From positions 1 through 8,689 of the forward strand of contig JAIOQF010000274.1 of NCBI GenBank assembly GCA_021413535.1: 8,689 bases of DNA, given 5' to 3'. The translations under genes and the position numbers were made by a program. This document shows positions 5,997 to 8,689 of the stretch, in pieces; the stretch's first letter is position 1, and each line of letters starts with the position of its first letter. Below the pieces are notes generated by a model, which worked only from the letters and a program-made list of their open reading frames with translations, made no database searches and was not told where the DNA came from. The stretch is from Verrucomicrobiota bacterium. Lineage in GTDB: Bacteria > Verrucomicrobiota > Verrucomicrobiia > Verrucomicrobiales > Verrucomicrobiaceae.

Positions 5997-6896
5997 TCAC
6001 CCGCGCAACATAACACGAGCCTTGCTCGTGATCAGCCGCACGGCGGGATGTTCGATTCGTCTCTCGGCCGTGATCGCATGAAACTGAACGCGGCACTTTT
6101 CCACCTTGCCAATCAACATGTAATTATATTGCGCCACGGCATCGCTCAGTGCCACTGCGGGAAAGGCGATGAATCCGCGTCCCTCCGCTGCCATGAGCTT
6201 CAGGAGCGCAAGATCCTCAAACTCGGCCACGATTTGCGGTTCGATGTGCTGCTCGCGGAACCAGGTGTCGAGCGCCCGCCGCAGGGTCGAGTTGTCAGCC
6301 GGCAGCAGCGCGGGCGCTCCGTTGAGTGATTTTGGAAAGCCTCGTTTCAGCCTGGCGCCGAGTTTCTTCTCCGCGCAAATGGCGATTCCAGTTTCACCGA
6401 GCAAATGATTAAAGGTCTTGAAGTTCGTGCTGCTGGATGCGGGTTCGTCAGACAGAATAATGTCGAGACGGTGTGCGGCCAACTGCGCGAGCAGATCCTC
6501 CATTTTACCTTCGCGGCAGATGACGTGAGCCGTCTGCGTCATCGAAAAGACGGGCTTGAGGATTTCATTGGTGACCAGTTTCGGCAGTGAATCCGTCACG
6601 CCAACGTAGAGGCGCTGCATTTTCGCCGCCGGTCCTTGCCTCACGGCGTTGGTCATCTCACGACTGAGTGCAAAAATCTGTTCCGCATAGCCGAAGACGA
6701 TCTGTCCGGCGTCGGTCAGCACATTGTTTCGCCCTTTGCGGCGGAATAGTTTCTCGCCGAGAGACTGTTCAAGCTCGTGGATCTGCTCGGAGATCGAAGG
6801 CTGGGAGACGTGGAGCCTGGCCGCCGCGCGCGCGAGGCTGCCTTCCTTTGCGGTCGCCCAGAAGTAGCGCAGGTGGTGAAAGTTGAGCCAGTCCAT
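5997..6896 (-). CDS. nhaR: LysR-family transcriptional regulator, NhaR-like
   Basis: A 299-residue DNA-binding regulator. The winged helix-turn-helix occupies about 5-64 (LRYFWATAKEGSLARAAARL, then SQPSISEQIHELEQSLGEKL), followed by a linker helix and a periplasmic-binding-like effector domain from about 95. Several stretches match what I remember of E. coli NhaR, the Na+-responsive activator of the nhaA antiporter gene: the HLxYFW start, KLFRRKGR, LLAQLAAHRLDIILSDEP, LGETGIAICAEK, AEFEDLALLKLMAAEGRGFIAFP and FHAITAERRIEHPAV. The subfamily call is from memory, not a search. No nhaA lies in the window; the neighbours are a beta-barrel gene downstream and a divergent membrane metallopeptidase. 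No Shine-Dalgarno precedes the ATG, which lies in an inverted repeat. The effector may be Na+, another ion or pH. Confidence 0.88.
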   Translation of the reverse strand: MDWLNFHHLRYFWATAKEGSLARAAARLHVSQPSISEQIHELEQSLGEKLFRRKGRNNVLTDAGQIVFGYAEQIFALSREMTNAVRQGPAAKMQRLYVGVTDSLPKLVTNEILKPVFSMTQTAHVICREGKMEDLLAQLAAHRLDIILSDEPASSSTNFKTFNHLLGETGIAICAEKKLGARLKRGFPKSLNGAPALLPADNSTLRRALDTWFREQHIEPQIVAEFEDLALLKLMAAEGRGFIAFPAVALSDAVAQYNYMLIGKVEKCRVQFHAITAERRIEHPAVRLITSKARVMLRG

Positions 6897-6927
6897 AGGG
6901 AGACAGACTATTCGGGAAAACCTATGG
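6893..6927 (-). promoter_or_regulatory. Inverted repeat enclosing the nhaR-like start codon
   Basis: CCATAGG (6893-6899) and CCTATGG (6921-6927) are perfect 7-base inverted copies 21 nt apart. The right end of the gene's start codon lies in the first copy. In the mRNA the upstream arm could pair with CCUAUGG, which contains the AUG, hiding the start. As DNA it could be an autoregulatory LysR operator. Either use is inference. Confidence 0.4.
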
Positions 6928-6960
6928 GTTCAATCGGAACTGCATACTCGTCGTTCCGCC

Positions 6961-6982
6961 CGCATGCATCATTATCCATGCG
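6961..6982. repeat. Inverted repeat between nhaR-like and yugP-like genes
   Basis: CGCATG (6961-6966) and CATGCG (6977-6982) are perfect inverted copies with a 10-nt AT-rich centre. It sits mid-way in the divergent region, a place typical for LysR-type operators, but no defined T-N11-A box is obvious. Confidence 0.35.
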
Positions 6983-7002
6983 TCCAAGCACTGCTGCATC
7001 GT

Positions 7003-7018
7003 CGCCTCGGGTGAGGCG
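7003..7018 (+). promoter_or_regulatory. Hairpin in the leader of the YugP-like gene
   Basis: CGCCTC (7003-7008), a GGGT loop and GAGGCG (7013-7018) form a perfect 6-bp GC-rich stem 47 nt before the ATG. No T-run follows, so it is not a terminator. It may be a leader RNA structure or an operator. Confidence 0.4.
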
Positions 7019-7065
7019 CAACTTGCAGCGGCGCGGAGATAAACCAACAGCAAAACAAAACCACC

Positions 7066-7758
7066 ATGACCTTCTGGATACTCTTCATCGCGACGATGGC
7101 GCTGTCCCTTTGGGCTGCCGCCAGGGTCAAATCCGTCTACAATCGTTACAATCAGGGCACCGTCGCCTCCGGCCTCACCGGCGGCGAGGCCGCCAGTCGC
7201 ATTCTACAAATGGCCGGCATCAGCGACGTGGAAATCGTGCATCACAACGAGATGCTGGGCGATCACTACGATCCGACACACAAGCGTTTGGTCCTCTCCG
7301 AGGCCAACTACTTCGGGCGCACTCCCGCTGCGCTCGGGGTGGCGGCGCACGAATGCGGCCACGCCATCCAGCACGCGCGGGCCTATGCGCCGCTTCACTG
7401 GCGCATGGCAGCGGTGGGTGTGACGAACTATGCGAACCAGATTGTGATGTGGCTGCCCTTGATCGGCATGTTTACTGGAATCATCCAGCCTATGACCGGG
7501 GCAATCTTCATGGCGGTCGCATGGGGTGTCATCATGCTGTTCAACCTCATCACGCTTCCCGTCGAGTTCGATGCTTCACGCCGCGCCAAGTATGTGCTGG
7601 CCGAGACTGGATTCATCGCGCCGGGCGAAGAAGCCGAGGGCGTGAAGAAAGTGCTCGATGCCGCTGCCTGGACTTATGTGGCCGCCTTCATCACCTCGCT
7701 CGGATATTTCATCTGGCATCTGCTGCCATTTCTCACGGGCGGTCGCTCACGTGAGTAG
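7066..7758 (+). CDS. Membrane zinc metallopeptidase, YugP family (Zn_peptidase_2)
   Basis: A 230-residue integral inner-membrane protein of the neutral zinc metallopeptidase family typified by B. subtilis YugP. The first membrane helix is at about 3-20. The catalytic motif HECGH is at 95-99 (two His zinc ligands and the general-base Glu). Two hydrophobic segments follow (about 125-165), then the conserved LPVEFDASRRA with Glu167 as likely third zinc ligand, and a last helix (about 203-223). All active-site residues are intact and the length is normal. Substrates of this family are not established; a role in membrane protein quality control is a common guess. It is divergent from the NhaR-like gene and is followed after 36 bases by the hibernation-factor gene. 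The ATG follows an A/C-rich leader without a Shine-Dalgarno. Confidence 0.93.
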   Translation: MTFWILFIATMALSLWAAARVKSVYNRYNQGTVASGLTGGEAASRILQMAGISDVEIVHHNEMLGDHYDPTHKRLVLSEANYFGRTPAALGVAAHECGHAIQHARAYAPLHWRMAAVGVTNYANQIVMWLPLIGMFTGIIQPMTGAIFMAVAWGVIMLFNLITLPVEFDASRRAKYVLAETGFIAPGEEAEGVKKVLDAAAWTYVAAFITSLGYFIWHLLPFLTGGRSRE

Positions 7759-7794
7759 TCAAGAAACCGCAACCCAAACCAACCGATACCTAAA

Positions 7795-8124
7795 ATGAAA
7801 ATGACTCTGCAACACAAGAATGTGCGTTCCACAACTCAACTAGATTCGTGGGTGGAAGAGCAAATCATCTCGCTTCAACCTGTGCTCCAGATTGACGAGG
7901 CCAACATCACCCTTGCCCACGACGACGAAGCTAGCCCCGCCTTCCAGGTGAAGGCTCATCTAGTCACGCCTGGACCTGACGTCTTTGCCGAAGGATGTGA
8001 TCACACGCTGCAAGCCGCCTTTCACAAGCTGATGGGGGGGCTGCGTGGAAAAATTGGGACTCGTGCCACCCGACGGCAGAAACGGCAGAAGAGCCGCACA
8101 CCCGTGCTGCGAGTTTCCCAATAA
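7795..8124 (+). CDS. Ribosome hibernation factor, HPF/RaiA (S30AE, YfiA) family
   Basis: A 109-residue short-form hibernation factor expected to bind the 30S mRNA/tRNA channel and silence or protect idle ribosomes during stress or stationary phase. The beta-alpha-beta-beta-beta-alpha pattern is visible: MTLQHKNV, helix STTQLDSWVEEQIISL, strands ANITLAHDD, AFQVKAHLVTPGPDVFAEG, and the C-terminal helix DHTLQAAFHKLMGGLRGKIG. The Arg/Lys-rich tail (residues 90-101, ATRRQKRQKSR) suits rRNA contact. There is no long-form C-terminal dimerisation domain, so 100S formation would need a partner, if it occurs. An alternative start is the second Met at 7801. There is no Shine-Dalgarno. Spacing to yugP (36 bases) suggests co-transcription. 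Sequence is divergent from E. coli HPF/RaiA, so family is firmer than subtype. Confidence 0.82.
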   Translation: MKMTLQHKNVRSTTQLDSWVEEQIISLQPVLQIDEANITLAHDDEASPAFQVKAHLVTPGPDVFAEGCDHTLQAAFHKLMGGLRGKIGTRATRRQKRQKSRTPVLRVSQ

Positions 8125-8144
8125 GCGTAGAAGCAAGAAGCAAG

Positions 8145-8159
8145 GTTCCCGCTTGGAAC
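8145..8159 (+). repeat. Small hairpin downstream of the hibernation-factor gene
   Basis: GTTCC (8145-8149) and GGAAC (8155-8159) form a 5-bp stem with a CGCTT loop. It is immediately followed by the larger hairpin at 8163-8192, so the two could form a tandem-hairpin RNA. Confidence 0.35.
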
Positions 8160-8162
8160 AGG

Positions 8163-8192
8163 CCCGTCGGCGCATCGGATTGCGCTGACGGG
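8163..8192 (+). promoter_or_regulatory. Strong 12-bp hairpin between hpf-like and terC-like genes
   Basis: CCCGTCGGCGCA (8163-8174) and TGCGCTGACGGG (8181-8192) pair over 12 positions with one G-U wobble, around a 6-nt TCGGAT loop. The next bases are ACAGGCC, not a U-run, so it is not a textbook intrinsic terminator. ACAGGCC also occurs just before and into the stem (8158-8164 region), making a short flanking direct repeat. It could stabilise the 3' end of the upstream mRNA, act with Rho, or be a leader element of terC. It does not show the conserved core of the yybP-ykoY Mn2+ riboswitch known upstream of alx and related genes, as far as I can tell by eye. Confidence 0.55.
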
Positions 8193-8262
8193 ACAGGCCA
8201 CACTAAAAATATTTTCAGCTAACCCGGTTTGATAAAGAAGCCACCTACTACAAACACCTCTC

Positions 8263-8689
8263 ATGATTGACAACCTCTGGCTCTGGATCGGTTTCAACGT
8301 CTTCGTCCTCTTAATGCTTGCTCTCGATCTCGGCGTGTTTCATCGCCATGCGCACGTCGTTCAGTTTCGCGAAGCCATGGCCTGGACGATCACGTGGGTC
8401 ACCCTGGCCATGCTTTTCAACATGGGCGTGTGGTATTACGCTGGCGCGCAGAAGGCTCTGGAGTTCACCACTGGCTACGTCATCGAATACTCGCTGAGCG
8501 TGGACAACATCTTCATCTTCGCCATGCTCTTCTCCTATTTCGCAGTGCCGCCGATCTACCAGCACCGGGTGCTCTTTTGGGGCATCCTGGGCGCACTCGT
8601 CCTGCGGGCCATCATGATCGTCGCGGGCACCGTGCTCATCACAAAATTTGCCTGGGTCATCTATGTTTTTGGCGCTTTTCTGATTATTA
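8263..8689 (+). CDS. TerC/Alx-family integral membrane protein, N-terminal part
   Basis: The first 142 codons of a polytopic membrane protein; the rest (family length about 300-340 residues) is outside the window. Family hallmarks are LMLALDLGVFHR (17-28) with Asp22, the invariant EYSLSVDNIFIFAMLFSYF (75-93) with acidic Glu75 and Asp81, and HRVLFWGILGALVLRAIMI (101-119). Hydrophobic segments lie at about 5-25, 40-58, 72-94, 105-127 and 130 onward. Members include TerC of tellurite-resistance clusters and Alx/MntP-linked pH- and Mn2+-responsive exporters; without other ter genes here, an Alx-like ion (Mn2+ or Ca2+) role at the membrane is more likely than tellurite resistance, but this is inference. 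The ATG follows an A/C-rich leader without Shine-Dalgarno and a strong hairpin lies 70 bases upstream. Confidence 0.93.
   Translation, partial: MIDNLWLWIGFNVFVLLMLALDLGVFHRHAHVVQFREAMAWTITWVTLAMLFNMGVWYYAGAQKALEFTTGYVIEYSLSVDNIFIFAMLFSYFAVPPIYQHRVLFWGILGALVLRAIMIVAGTVLITKFAWVIYVFGAFLII

Noticed and set aside
6777..7754. 325-codon plus-strand ORF over nhaR start and yugP
   Set aside because: It is rich in Arg, His and Ala and lacks any domain; the overlapping frame encodes YugP with an intact HECGH motif.
8034..8040. Run of seven G inside the hibernation-factor gene as a phase-variation or frameshift site
   Set aside because: The reading frame is intact across it and the protein fits the family; a run of seven alone is too weak evidence.
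8163..8192. Intrinsic terminator after the hibernation-factor gene
   Set aside because: The stem is strong, but no U-run follows on either strand; kept as a hairpin of unknown role.
8263..8689. Tellurite-resistance (ter) gene cluster
   Set aside because: Only a TerC-family protein is present; no TerB/D/E or other ter genes are seen, and TerC/Alx homologues are common ion-transport proteins.

Overview
The window is a moderately GC-rich stretch of a Gram-negative (diderm) chromosome. The diderm call rests on a tripartite-type RND efflux operon, several lipoproteins with clear lipoboxes, and an outer-membrane beta-barrel protein ending in Phe. Most genes lack a Shine-Dalgarno sequence and all are chromosomal housekeeping or stress families. 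I lean towards a Verrucomicrobiota-like soil or freshwater bacterium, but that placement is inference from style and not from a marker gene. I see no rRNA, tRNA, insertion sequence, CRISPR array or prophage.

Layout, left to right. (1) 1-1914, minus strand: an efflux operon reading leftwards, a lipoprotein membrane-fusion subunit followed 4 nt later by an HAE1-type RND pump cut off by the window edge. (2) 1915-2352: about 440 bases without a convincing gene, holding inverted repeats and presumably the efflux promoter. (3) 2353-3249, minus: two small lipoproteins, a DUF2314-domain protein and a Tyr/Gly/His-rich low-complexity protein. (4) 3454-4987, plus: a two-gene cation operon, a small potassium channel with a perfect TTTGYGD filter and a Ca2+/cation:H+ exchanger. 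(5) 5161-6896, minus: an NhaR-like LysR regulator and, downstream, an outer-membrane beta-barrel protein of unknown role. (6) 7066-8689, plus: a YugP-type membrane zinc metallopeptidase, an HPF/RaiA-like ribosome hibernation factor and a TerC/Alx-family membrane protein (truncated by the window edge), with strong hairpins before the first and third genes.

The common thread is ion and envelope homeostasis: K+ channel, Ca2+/H+ exchanger, NhaR-like (Na+/pH-type) regulator, TerC/Alx (pH/Mn2+-type transporter family), membrane protease, ribosome hibernation factor and drug/solvent efflux. This co-location suggests a stress-response neighbourhood, but it is several separate transcription units and joint regulation is not shown by the sequence. 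No obviously new multi-gene system stands out. The least explained parts are the two-lipoprotein pair, the exchanger's altered second active-site motif, and the hairpins around the nhaR-like start codon and before terC.
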